Positions 49,717-61,402 are shown, counted from the first letter of the stretch. The stretch: 64,000 nucleotides of DNA from Atrina japonica (GCA_030159075.1 BROG01000988.1:1-64000), one strand, 5' to 3'. Numbers and translations: made by a program. Notes: generated from the letters alone by a model not told the origin.

Positions 49717-50255
49717 CAGAGCTCCAGATAAGATTTTCAGGTAACGGGTATTTCACTCTCCCAGAAATCAAATTTAAAGCAAAATTCTTAAAGGTATTTT
49801 TAAATATATAAAAGGTGTATTACATAATTATATATAAATTGTCATTATTACTATTTGTAACTTCAAATTTCAATGGCTGGCTCAGTCGGTAGAGCGCTCG
49901 ATTCTGGATCGTGAGGTCGTGAGTTCGAGTCCCGCCGGCTGCAGGTTGGTTTCCTGTCTTTCGAATAAGACAGTAAAAACTGGAGGTTCCGTTTCACAGT
50001 AGGTGTCGGCACGTTAAAAGAACCCTCACTGCTCAATGGCCGTAAGTGCACAGCATAGGCCAAAATTTGAAGCCCTTCACCGGCATTTGGTGACGTCTCC
50101 ATATGAGTGAATTATTCTTGAGTGGGACGTTAAACAACAATAAACAAACAAACAATCAAATTTCAATGAGTAATTTACTCTGTTCTAAATTCCAAAGCTG
50201 ATAATCAAATTTTTACAGGGTAAATACCCTCTTACCCCCCTTATTTGGAGCTCTG
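49717..50255. repeat. MITE (CAGAGCTCCAGATAAG family) carrying a SINE
   Basis: The same family as 14,920-15,176 in reverse orientation. It is longer only because of the SINE at 49,876-50,155. Confidence 0.85.
49876..50155 (+). repeat. tRNA-derived SINE (family I), best-preserved copy
   Basis: The head TGGCTCAGTCGGTAGAGCGC is a near-perfect A box and GTGAGTTCGAGTCCCGC a near-perfect B box. The full family body and an ACAAACAAAC tail follow. Flanked by a 13-bp target duplication TCAAATTTCAATG (49,863-49,875 and 50,156-50,168). Confidence 0.95.
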
Positions 50256-50394
50256 TAAATTAGATTTTTATAAGCCAGTAATTAATCAATACATATCATA
50301 TATAACAACTGAACTGTTTATTTAAGGTGAGAACACAAAAATCTAACAAAATGTGATAAAATCATATTAGAAAATGAATAAAAATGACCGACAT

Positions 50395-51120
50395 TTACTT
50401 GGGTTTTAGTGTCTTATCATATACAATGTATGCAGTTAGACTGCTATCTCTAGCACCAGGTAATTTGTGGCCAAAAACACGATTTGTGCCACCATGTTCC
50501 AGCCACATAGCGGCAGTAGCATCAAAGTCACTGATCTGTGAGCCTTCAATCATGACTGTCATTTGACTCTGAAAATTGTTCTGATTAAGAGTAGATCTAA
50601 GCCTTGATTTAGTTAATTTCATTTTACAGAAGCCTCATGCTGATGTTGATGGAGATATAGTCATCATGAACTGAAGAAGTTTTTGTATTGCTCTACATTG
50701 ATTTGAGCTTTGATGCCTGTCTAGAATCAAACAATAAACTTCAATTAATGAATTAGCTTTGTATGGAATTACCTTTAAAGTCAAATTTATCCAGTCCTCC
50801 TCTATATTCTCGTTTTCATCTGGAGTAAAGTACTGACCTACTGATTTACATTGGAGTAATTCATGTATTTCATGAACACCATATCCACTTAATTCTGAAA
50901 CTGAGAGTGGCCAGTTATGGAAATTGAGAATAGACAAGAGAGATAGTGGTTTCTCATAAAGATTCTTAAACCTGTTTTGAATAAACTGAAGCCAAAAGCT
51001 TAATAGACTATTGAAAACTTTAGTTATCTTCTTCGAAAAAATAGTGATATGCATCCTCACTGAAAATTTCCACGTTGACAACAAGGTGATGGGGTAAGAT
51101 TAACAACACGTAGTTCAGAA
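50395..51120 (-). pseudogene. C-terminal fragment of a hAT-transposase / ZNF862-like protein
   Basis: The minus-strand frame contains RFKNLYEKPLSLLSILNFHN followed by WPLSVSELSGYGVHEIHELL, then SPSTSA, one in-frame TGA (50,637-50,635), and GFCKMKLTKSRLRSTLNQ, ending in FDATAAMWLEHGGTNRVFG. The order 'nWP ... yG..eI..L', 'S.ta.(ER)GFs.M...K..LR..L' and a final W-R resembles the hAT dimerisation region as found in ZNF862/KIAA1586-like proteins. The stop sits where the family usually has ER, so CGA to TGA is a plausible change. No N-terminal catalytic part is present. Confidence 0.5.
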
Positions 51121-51218
51121 TTCAGGCTGCTACTGAAACAACGGATCCGTGTATGGATAATATGTGATTCTCTAACTTCAGTGAGTAAATATTTCGAGCA
51201 AGATCTGGCAGTTCTTGG

Positions 51219-51420
51219 TTAGATATGAAAAATTACTTGAATTGATTGTTTAGCTTGCATTTGTCTTATATCGGGATCAAGTTCATTCCAGGGAGCGTAT
51301 TGATGATGAAAAGAAAGAATTACGGAGTGGACATGGACAATTAGTCTGTAATTTGGAAGATACGGGTCAGTATTGTTGCGAAGGTTATATTGAATGATCA
51401 ATTTATAAGTATCTTCTTTA
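51219..51420 (-). pseudogene. C-terminal tail of a LINE reverse transcriptase
   Basis: YNLRNNTDPYLPNYRLIVH, then a gap to SFHHQYAPWNELDPDIRQMQ. The pattern LRN....LP.YR ... WNELD..IR is the conserved tail after the thumb in non-LTR reverse transcriptases of the Jockey/L2/CR1 type. A short relic. Confidence 0.55.
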
Positions 51421-51674
51421 TCTTTTTAAGTATATGGGTGTGTTGATGCACTGTAGAAATATTAGGCAAAAAGTTACTTTGATATTTATAGAAAAAATAA
51501 TTATAATGCAAAAATAATGAATGTTCGTCCGACACTTTCATACTTTATGCAGAATAAAGTAACAAGCACTAAAGTGCGACCATGATAAAATGGCATATGT
51601 CGGAAAGCACTTCAAAACGAGTCTAAATAAAACCATTCCAATGTTGACAGATTAGCTTCGACACAAATATATTG

Positions 51675-51905
51675 GAGCAATCATGGCATTAAAAATAAGA
51701 AATTGGCAGCAATTTCCCAGTTATATGGTGGAGGACAGAACCCGGCTAAAATGTGCTTGATCTTCCGCAAGTAAACTGGCGAACATTCTAACAAAAATCG
51801 GCTTAGGTTCCGCGTATCTTGAACCCTGTGCTGACACGAGTAGCAAAAGAGTTCATGGTTCAAAGCGCGATGTTCTAACCACCTGCGCTGTTTTTAAAGA
51901 ACTCG
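51675..51905 (-). repeat. tRNA-derived SINE (second family)
   Basis: Minus strand: a GGTGGTTAGAACATCGCGC head, GGGTTCAAGATACG B-box relic, GTTCGCCAGTTTACTTGCGG, then CCTCCACCATATAACTGGG. Confidence 0.7.
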
Positions 51906-54224
51906 GATTTGCCACTTACTGTTGTTAGAGTCATATCTGTTTGTAAATTAAATTACCCGACGGAATTAGAACTCTGACCTCCTGCTTACAAATGTGAATT
52001 CCTCTAAAGATTAAAACTCTCCGAAGATGGAGATTGAAGACTAAATCATATACTCACTCATCCATAAACATACAAAATATTATTTACAAAGATACAAAAG
52101 TAAATTAAAATTTCTACGTTCAATTTGTACTTTGTAAGAAACGGAACGAATATAAGTAATATTGTAGAAATGATATCTACTTTGACTTTTTCCTGCGTGT
52201 AATATCTGATAAAAAATATCGCATATGTTTTCTTAATGGTAGACAAAGCAGCATACAGTTAATCATCAAGTAAAACATTTATACATTTATCATTCATGAA
52301 TATGGAAACATTTGGAAACTGTATAGGTCAGGTTTATATTTTGAACAGTATTCTGCTACCGAATGTTCATTTACACAGTAAAGGTTTCTTAAATTGTATC
52401 AATTTTGTTTTCCCTAGCTCAAAGCTACAGCTTAGACTGATCAGTTTCAATTTCATCAACCTTTAAGCAAAATCGTCATCCATATTATTTCTTCGTCCAT
52501 CGTAAGCATTTGCCGTCATGTCCCTCATCTGAGTTCAACATTGGACAAACTGTACTCACATGAGTCGATGTCGCTGTCTTCTCTCTTTTGGGTGTTTCTC
52601 TGCCACTTTATCAAGAACGGGTTTTTGGAGAAAACAAATTATTTTCTCCCATGATGAATTGGCCTCTAAAGCGAGTTTTCGCATCCTTATCTTATAAAGC
52701 CACCATTTTTTTCATCCCGTGAGTTGTATACAGACTCGTCTTCGAATACCTTTTCTGGCCCTAACCTTTTGGCAAATCCAAATCTTAATTCTTTTTTTTT
52801 GTCTGGAAATCTTTAAAATTAGATTATTTTCCTTTTGTGGAGTTTTCCTTGTTGCAGAACTGACTTTCCCTTTTTAAAAGTGTTGTGCAATTGTTTGTTT
52901 GGCATTTGGGCGTCTTTCATTTGTTTCAGCAGCACACACGTCATCCCCATGAATGTATAGAGACTTCGTCTTTATTGATATTATCGTCGACAATTCTAAC
53001 TTTATTTTCTGCCTTCTTTTTATAATCCAAATCAGACTTATCCTCAAAATGGCCAGGAATTTGCTTTGTTGCATTCAGTTTTGCCATCCTCTTTTAATTC
53101 CTTTTATCTTTCTTGTTAACCTTTTCTTTGCTTCCCATAGAATTAATTGGCATCAGTCTTGTGGGAAGTGCATTGCTTTTCTTTTTTTCCAAGCTTCACA
53201 TACTTCGGTAAGTCCAAATCAACCTTCAAAAGATTAGCTTCCTCGGGCTTTAGTCTGAATTGTTTTTCTCAAAGTCTGCTGCAGTTCTACCATCACCCGT
53301 TCAAAAGATTAGCTCCACAGCGTTCTAATCCGAGATGTTTTTACCGAACGTCTGCAATTCCAACCTTCATTGCTTAAAATATTAGCTTCCTTGCGGTCTA
53401 ATCTGAGATTTTTGCCTAAGTCTGGAATTTCCACCATCACCCTTCAAAAAATTAGCTTCCTTGCGTTCTAGTTCGAGATGTTTCCCGAATTCTGTAATTC
53501 CACCATCACTCTTAAAAATATTAGCTTCTTTGCGGTCTAGGCCTGAATATTTTTCCCCAAAGTCTGGAATTCCACACCACCCTTCAAAGGATTTGTTTCC
53601 TTGCGCTCTAGTCCGAGATGTTTCTCGAAGTCCTGCAAATCCATCATCAATTTGTCTCTTTATAAATCTTCAGTTTTTCTCTCTTCAAAGATTCGTGTTC
53701 TTTCCTTGCCTTTCTTCAAAAGATTTCATTTCCGTGGCATGTTATCTCAAAATTTCCGTTTTTCTCTTCTGATCTCTGCTCTTCCTCGAAACGTTTTGGA
53801 GTCTGAAGGCTGACTTTGTCTCTTATTTCCAACTCCATTTCCTTTTTAAATAAAAGCTTCCATTTCTGATAACTTTCCATTTTCGTCTCTCAAGAAAATT
53901 TTCTCTAATTTCATTCATAATTCATGTCTTTTAGCTTATTTTTCTATTTCAACCATGTTGTTTAGCTTGTCAGATTTTATGTCGCCTCCTCTAGTTCATT
54001 CCCGGGCTTTTTCTCGTAACTTTTTGGTTTATCTTTGTTTCATATCATTATAGATCAAATCCATTATCTCTCTCTTATTTTCTTGCTGATTTCCTCTTCC
54101 ATCATCTCTAAGGTTTTTTCGAATATCCTCTTTCCTTTGATTCCGGATTTCTTGGTTCAGACTTTCTCTTGTTTTAGCTTCAATAAACGTATCTTTCTTC
54201 ACTATAAATTTTTTGTCTAATTTC

Positions 54225-54830
54225 AGTTTCCATTTTCTTGTTCTAACTCTCTCCTCTATTTCTCTTTTCTGTTTTTCTACTTCTTCTTCAATCCTCTTCT
54301 CGTATTTCTCTTTTCCGTTCCTCCACTCTTGTTTCTTTCATTTTTTCCTCTTGTTCAACGTTGAATGCTTCAAGTTTTTTCCTCGTGTTATTCTGAATTT
54401 TTGCCCGTATTTCAATTTCCTTTTCTGTTTCTTGTCTAACTATCTCCTCTGTTTCTCTTTTCTGTTTCTCTACTTCTTCAATTCTACTTCACATATTTCT
54501 CTTTTTTGTTCCTCCACGTTTTCGTTCATTTCTTCCTCCAGTTCAATTTTGAATGCTTCAATTTTTTTCCTGGCGTCCATTCTGAAGTTTTGCCGTATTT
54601 CAATTTCCTTTTCCATTTCTTGTCGAACTCTCTCCTCTGTTTCTCTTTTCTGTTTCTCTAGTTCTTCTTCATTTCTCTTCTCAATTTCTCTTCTTCGTTC
54701 CTCTGTTTTTTCTTTTATTTCTTCCTCTTGCTCAATTTTGAGTGTTTCAATCATTTTAAGCGTATCATTCTGAATTTTTGCTTGTATTTCAATTTTCTTT
54801 TCCATTCTCATTTTATTTTCCATATCAAAT
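54225..54830 (-). repeat. Three tandem ~190-bp coiled-coil units in the pseudogene
   Basis: Copies of ATTTCAATTTCCTTTTC at about 54,410, 54,597 and 54,788 mark the units. Each codes for an IEIRxKIQ...EEQKRE...KRETEERV-like segment. The intact gene has a single unit at about 36,765-36,960. The last unit is still open for 117 codons. Confidence 0.8.
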
Positions 54831-55501
54831 TATTTCACTTTCTGAGTTTTTTCCTAACTTTTCTTCTGTCTCACATTTGATTTGATTTTCCATTTCCGGT
54901 AATTTCTTCTCTTAATTTTCATTCTTATTATCTTCTCCCTGTTTTCTCCCATTCCTTGACCGGATTATAATATTTTTGTCCATCCCTCCCCTCAAATTCT
55001 TTCTTAACGTTCGCAACCACGTCAGCAGCGCCAGCAGATTCTCGGCATTGTTTTTCATATTTTTTATAAAGTATTTTTGGGACGCGTCCTCGTTTAATAT
55101 CTTTAATCCTTCGTTATTTTGTGCATGAAGTTTTGTTCGAATTCTTTGAAAGTTTCTTGTGTAATTTTAATCGTAATTCTCCTCTTTTTCTTTGCGAATT
55201 TTGCTTTCTAAGTTTGTGGCGAGAATTGTTTTCTACTTTTTCCTTATGTTGCTTACAACTTCAAATCTACCCCATTTTAATTCAACCCCCCTCGATAATT
55301 AGGCTTCATTTTTCTCTCCATTTTGTCTCTGATTTGAGGCTTCTATGATCTTTTCGGATACGTTTGCGAATCGCCTCCTGTTCTCATTTTACTTCATTTC
55401 GGAGTTCTCGCTCTCTTTCTTTCGATGAAAATTTTCCGTCTTTACACGAGCTTCAATCTCAATTTGTTTTCGTACTTCATTATCCACATCTTGCCTAAAC
55501 T

Positions 55502-55702
55502 CCCCCCCCCCCCCAGCTTAGGCCTCCAATTCGGTCCTATATTTCGGACATTTGTTCCGATATGTAATTCCCCCCCCCTGATCTCTCCCCCCCCCCCCTG
55601 CAACTGGCGCTTCAAGCAGTCCATTACTACCTTCGGAATTTTTTGGTGCAGTTTAATCTTGTCTTAGACATCCTACAGCATATCCGCCCCCCCCCCCCCC
55701 CC
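55502..55702. repeat. Four poly-C tracts inside the pseudogene exon
   Basis: C runs of about 13, 9, 12 and 16 at 55,502, 55,570, 55,587 and 55,687 replace or interrupt sequence that is ordinary coding DNA in the intact copy. Confidence 0.95.
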
Positions 55703-56041
55703 ATTTTGCATGATTAAGAAAATGACGCGTCATTGAAATTTAGGATAGTGGGGAAATATTAAAACTCTGAAGCCAGGGCGTATCTCTTGGTCTGCAATTG
55801 AAGTCGGACATTTTTGACTTCGTTACTGTGCTGTTCGTCATATTCCTGTTTCCATTTTAGCTTTTCCTCCATCAGCCTTATTTCATATTCCCTTTCTAAG
55901 TTTCGTTTCTCGTCTTCAAATTGTCTTTTCAATTCCAACTTCTGGATTTGATTCGAGGTCATCTGTGAATGACGAATAGAGATATAAATTAGAAATAAAT
56001 GAATAATCAATTAGCACCAATATATTAATATATATATATAG

Positions 56042-56074
<33 letters not shown>

Positions 56075-56414
56075 TATATATATATTACGAATTACAGTGT
56101 AACTCTTTGAGGTAATCGCATAGGATTATTTATATGCGTATATGTGTTAGATACAACACAAAAAGTATCAAGTAAATAGTTGGAGATTTCAATTATCTTC
56201 TTGTAATTTTACTTTAATTGGTTTATCTTATCGGATTGCGAGTATCATATTGTACTTTATGACCGCCAGATAAAACTTAAATTCTTACGTTTGGTACATA
56301 CAGGCTTCCGTGTGACTTACATAGGCTCAATTTATCGTCTATAAGCTGGTTCTGTGCGCGTTTTATCAAGAAGTAGTAAGGCCTTAGTCATAAATCTTAA
56401 ATGAATTGATCTTA

Positions 56415-57363
56415 AGGGGAAGAATGACACCTGGTCACGTGATCAGAATGCCACTACAGTAATATAAACTGGAACTGATGTAGGCAATCTAAACAAAGGT
56501 GACAAACGACACAACTTTGTCCACAAAAGACATAGATTAAATGTTAAATTCACATCAAGAAGTAAATTGTTGTTTTTTGTGTAAAAAAATCATTTAACAG
56601 TCATGTGTTTTTGTGTCAGCTTTGAAACACAGCTTCACATTGAATGTGTCCTCTGTCTGTTTCTCTGGGTAAAGTCACATGTTGACATAAATTACAATAT
56701 ACTTTTTTCTTGTATATGATACTATTATGAAACTTACAGGAAAGGTTCATTGTAATGAGGTACATCGCTCAGTCAAGGTCAAGGTCATGTTCAAGGTCAC
56801 ACACAAGGTTAAATGGTGGTACAGTCTTCTGTTAAAGAATTTTTTGTTAAAAATTTTGGCATATTTCGAGGTGTTATTTCTTCGCTATATACCAACAACT
56901 TTAAATAACTGTTAACCATTCTAAATCGATAATTTACAGAAAAAAATTGATGACTAAATATTTTACAGTGACCGAATTTAAGATTTAAGTGTTATAAAAA
57001 TTTAGTATTTGGGGGGGGGGGTCAAAGTTTTCAATCTTTCATCCTTTTTATCCACCAACTAATAAAAGCATAAAAAGACATTGATACGTTGGCATATGAC
57101 CACATTTTACCAATTTAGCTAGAAAAATATGAGTTTTGAAAATAAATGACTGTTTTTTAATAATGAATAGGACAGTTCATGAAATGAAACATAATTCTGG
57201 AAAGGAACATAACTCTTACATATCCAAATATCCCTTATATACCCACACATGTGCCAGATTATTCATTCTATTAATTCATACATTCATTATGAATAAGTAT
57301 GCAAACAATATGAAAAATTTGATGATAAGTTTTTGTATACCCCAGGGTACCCTTCTTCCCCTC
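56415..57363. repeat. ~950-bp inverted-repeat insertion specific to copy B
   Basis: Ends GGGGAAGAATG and CCCTTCTTCCCC are complementary. Copy A reads straight through at CTTAAGACTTAAG (about 38,763). CTTAAG on the left and CTCGAG on the right may be a target duplication. It contains several TCAAGGTCA words near 56,773-56,800 and a run of nine G at about 57,010. No ORF of note. Confidence 0.6.
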
Positions 57364-57904
57364 GAGACTCAGGACAGTTTCAAGACCGCTCCTGTAAGTC
57401 AAGTATTAATGTATTTTCACATATTTGAAAGTTTATCTATAATTTTAATTGCAACATTTTTAAAGATAAATTATGATACTTTCTCCTACAGCTTAGGTCA
57501 ACGCTCTGTATCTGGACTGTCAAAAAGACCTGACCATATTTGATCGTAAGTCACAGGAGCGAAGAGCGAAATCTTTGTAAAATGGTCGCAAGCTGTAAGT
57601 GTGGTCCTATAAAGACCACGTCTATGACAAGGGACCTTTCATAAAATGGACCCTTGCTTCATAAATCTTTTTCTACACCATAAAATTTATTGCACCAGAT
57701 CGGTTTGAAATTAGTTAGGGTTTTCTCGTTTGTCACTAACAGTTACAAACAAGTTCAAGAAACCAAACAAAACTAATTCTGCAGATGGATTCAGCGAGTT
57801 ACATGCAGTTCAATTCTTGCAAAGATGGAGGTTTAGACGGATGAGTAATGAGATAGGTGAATAACTAGTATTTGCTGTGTCACTTTTGTTCTATTGATAG
57901 AGCT

Positions 57905-58345
57905 TTAACATAATCCTATATTCCTATATATTTTGTGAAAATAAGGTTACTAGGTCCAGTGTATTCATATACGATTACTTAGGTTAAGTTAATTAATTGC
58001 TATTGAAAAAGTGCCAAACCTGGGATTCTCACCAAATACATAGGAATTTACAAATTTGTATATCTATGTTTATCCCTTTTTTGCCATTGAACATCAGCCA
58101 TATAGTACTGTAAATCCAGTTTTATTCGCGAGAATTTTATTTACGCGTAATTTCGCGAGAGCTATCACCCGCGAAATTAAAATTATCGTGTAATAAAATA
58201 TGGTAATAGTTTAACGGAATTGGCAATCGAAATCACGAAAATATCATCGAATGAAATAAATTTAGAATTAATGTATCACGAAAATAAAGTTCCTCGAAAT
58301 TTTCAGGATTTGAAGTAAAAACGGGAGATTTCTGTTTTATTACAC
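57905..58345. repeat. MITE with nested TACTGTAAATCC element, copy B
   Basis: Counterpart of 39,478-39,975, with the nested element at 58,106-58,317. Both are more decayed than in copy A. Confidence 0.7.
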
Positions 58346-59344
58346 CTAATGCCCCTTAAATAATAAATATTAGATAATGTTTGAGATACAGTGAAACTCG
58401 ACAAAGTAATCATTAGCTGTTGGACATTTTTCTCAAACAGAAAATATATTGTCGTGGTACATTCTAAAGACGAAATCACACCATAGCCGGCTACTAGTCC
58501 TAACCGGCTACTGGTCCCAAACCAGTAGTAACTAAACCCTTTTTTACAAAGGAACACAGCACGTTCTAATGTGTAAGTCATCTTTAATGGAAACCTCTCA
58601 TTTACTGCACAACTTTAAACCTAATGAAATTAGTTTTAAATCATTTAGGAACCTGGAATCAAAACCAAAAATATTTTTCTGTCAACATTTGCCATCTGTT
58701 GGCATTGACACCAAAAAACCATTATTATTATTTTTTTAAAATGGCTGTTTCGGGTAAAGCACGTACAACGGAATGGGTGTGCGGTTTCTGTGGACATTCG
58801 AATTCGAGTCTTAAAAAATGAAAAAAGAAAGAAAAGTCGGACAGCAGAAGAAAAAAGTAAATATATGCATTGAACTGCTATCAGTGGGGATTCTTGTGCT
58901 TTTGAATTCAGTTTTGACAAAGCAAATGCATCATGAAGCGCAAACGCACTTCTTACATATTGTCAAGGTCGCATTCATAAACCCATGGATTCCAACTGAG
59001 AGCAGTACAATGTTTACATAAATTCATCCAATGTGATGGAGTGTTGATAAAGAACAATAGACAAGAACTCACCCATTGTCGATTGACATCCCGCACGATA
59101 TCCTCCACTGGCGCGAGGGTTGATAGAGCTTGTTCTTGTAACAGCTAAATCTGCAAATAAAACAAATTTATTTTTGTATTTATATAGATCTAGAGATAAG
59201 AACTTCTATGTAAGTTTCTCTTTTACTATCATGATTACATAATCACCAAGCTTCTCAAACTGTTGAAATTCAAAATTTAAACAGTCTAGTCTCGGTAGCC
59301 TGTACACATGGTCACATTTATTTTAAAAGCAGTCACTTCGTTTA

Positions 59345-59475
59345 AAGGGGCATTAACTGCGTTTGTACCCCCAAAATTATTTTGATTCTTTTTTCTAAAT
59401 TTTCTCAAGCAATATTCACAAATTATATAGGAATATAAGATTGTGCATGCCTGTGTATATCTATTTTTTGGCTGT
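59345..59475. repeat. Truncated MITE copy (GGGGCATTAACTGCGTTT family)
   Basis: Retains AAAGGGGCATTAACTGCGTT and ATATAGGAATATAAGATTG. Aligned with 40,943-41,240 of copy A but missing its middle. Confidence 0.65.
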
Positions 59476-59689
59476 CCATCAATCTAAGACGCGGGAAAGG
59501 AAATCGAAATGTTTGAAAAACAGAGCTCATGAATGCTTTTTAAGTGGTCTATTTTAATTCCTATCAAACATTTTCTGTATAAAATTACACTCCAATAAAC
59601 AGTCGTGTTTGTAATGCGGTCTGCAGTCTCCTCCATCCAACGCCCATTTTGAACCCGACATCCAAACATGTACATGTATTTTCCAAACG

Positions 59690-60880
59690 ATACAATACAA
59701 GGGGGTTGTCGACAGCCCGATTCCGTAACAGCTGGATTAGTAACAGCGTAGGTAAGACAGTCCAATCCTTTAATACCCTTATTAGTAACAGCTTAGATAG
59801 ATCTATATTATGACGACTTACCAACATCTTATTGTTCCAATCTAACAACGCCACATACGACTTACCTATATAATTTGGCAACAATTTCAGCATGATTTTA
59901 AGCGAGCGAAGCGAGCATTTAATGTTACATTTTCATTACGATGTTACAATCACAATGACATACATGCCAACCCTCCCATCATGATTTTGTGCGGGTGACT
60001 CCCACACAAGCATCGAAATTTCGGAAACCGCCCGCTTGCCGGTTCGCTCCCGTGCGGGAGTATACAATATCCCGCATTCGGATATATTTAACCCCGTAAT
60101 GACCCGCAAGTAAAAGTTGGAATGGGGCAACAAGATTTCAATTGTCCTTTGCAAGTAAAAACGTCAATAGAACTAAAACAATTCGTCATTTTTTAAAAGT
60201 GATCCGTTTACTTCTATTTGTAGTTCAAAATGCATTTCTGAAAACAATTAGAAACTAATATAATTATTTTATTGACAATTCAACGGCGTTAATCTTTACC
60301 TCATGGCCGAAAACGTTACAAAACACATCGTGTGTTGACTGCTGTTGTTTGCAGTTTATGCCTTATGGAGGAAGTGGAAAATGGATGTTGTAATGTAAAT
60401 GAAAGAACCGATACCGGACAGAACGCAATTTAAGGATGTGTTAAACTGATTATATAGTGTATAAAAGTTGTAAAGTCTTAACTAAATGTAGGTGAATAAT
60501 AAAAGTAAAATCAGTTACTGTAAATAAAAGTTTTAATGAAATACATAAAAAACAAAATCAAAATATGGCATGTAATTACATTGATTTAGAATACTAGTCA
60601 GCACTTCCCTATGTAAAGTATTGTCCAGACTAGCTCTGGAGTATTGAAAAAGGCAAAAAAAAAAAAAAAAAAAAAAAAAAACCAGCTTGTAATCAATATA
60701 AAAATGAAATTAAGTATATCTTTTAACTCTCATTGGTGTTTTGTAATTATATATAGTGTACAGGTTATACATTTAGGCTAAAAATGTCGTCCGCGCAAAA
60801 TCTCCCTCGTCTACCTTAAATGTTTCAGAGGTTGGCAGGTATGCAATGACAAAGTTGCGCTCGTTTCAAGGTAATGCCTT
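59690..60880 (-). repeat. Dispersed GCGAGCGAAGCGAGC repeat, interrupted by a transposon
   Basis: 59,690-59,925 is the inverted partner of 47,735-47,945. 59,918-59,958 plus 60,844-60,880 together match the reverse complement of 42,440-42,510. Copy A of the gene lacks this block in intron 1. The internal frame reads LLLIRVLKDWTV and LLLIQLLRNRAV. Confidence 0.65.
59959..60843. mobile_element. 885-bp non-autonomous DNA transposon with CATACMTGCCAACC ends
   Basis: Left end CATACATGCCAACCCTC, right end GAGGTTGGCAGGTATG. It is flanked by CAATGA(C) on both sides. The uninterrupted target exists in inverted orientation at about 42,440-42,510. No transposase frame is present. Confidence 0.8.
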
Positions 60881-61343
60881 AGTTCATATTATTATATTTC
60901 CTCTTAGATGTTTATGTTTTTCAGTCTGTTTTATTATCTCAAAACTAATCAGTCAGCGGACGCTAAACAAAGAAAAAACTTGAAATGAAATAAAAATAAA
61001 GTAGCTAAAATACTCGATGAATCACTGAATGAAAGCCCATTCCCCGCACGCTATCTCGAAATAATGTTGAATTTCAAAATAGGGAAAAATGGGAAGTGTG
61101 ATCTAGTATTCTAAATCAATGTAAACTTACCATTCTTAAAATTTCTGTTTTCCATGAAAATTGACAAGTTTCTGTCAAATAAAACCACAAAAATATGTTC
61201 TGCACAGAAAAAAAAAACGCTACAGCTGCGGTTTTGTTTAACATGTGCAAACTGACAACCGATACAGAAAATGATCCAGTGACGTCATTGTTATTATCAT
61301 CGTCAAGCTTCTCGACGACAGAAAACTTGTCACTTGAGAGTTG

Positions 61344-61344
<1 letters not shown>

Positions 61345-61375
<31 letters not shown>

Positions 61376-61402
61376 ATGAGAAGAGAGAGAGAGAGAGAGA
61401 GT
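61345..61402. repeat. (GA)n microsatellite in the 5' flank of the pseudogene
   Basis: A GAGAGA run with a few interruptions. A shorter (GA)9 sits at the same place in copy A (42,315-42,332). Confidence 0.9.

Larger units (their letters stand above)
52463..61133 (-). pseudogene. Duplicated, decayed copy of the coiled-coil gene
   Basis: Counterparts of all three exons are present: exon 1 ATG at 61133-61131 followed directly by GTAAGT, exon 2 at 59150-59073, exon 3 at 55962-52463 (ending in a TAA in place of TAG). Exon 1 lacks the extra G of the intact gene, so ATG joins ATT TAG and translation stops after two codons. Exon 2 has one extra base. Exon 3 has dozens of indels and four poly-C tracts. 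Even so, the acceptor/donor dinucleotides and long stretches remain readable, such as LKRQFEDEKRNLEREYE and KTEERRREIEKRNEEELEKQ. It has six ~23-residue repeats (the intact copy has five) and three ~190-bp coiled-coil units (the intact copy has one). No intact product is possible. Confidence 0.85.

Noticed and set aside
49876..49943. Possible functional tRNA gene
   Set aside because: A and B boxes are excellent, but the sequence continues into the SINE body with a tail and a 13-bp target duplication, and no acceptor stem closes.
52953..55667. Plus-strand ORFs across the pseudogene
   Set aside because: Mirror-strand shadows of the decayed coiled-coil exon, extended by its poly-C runs.
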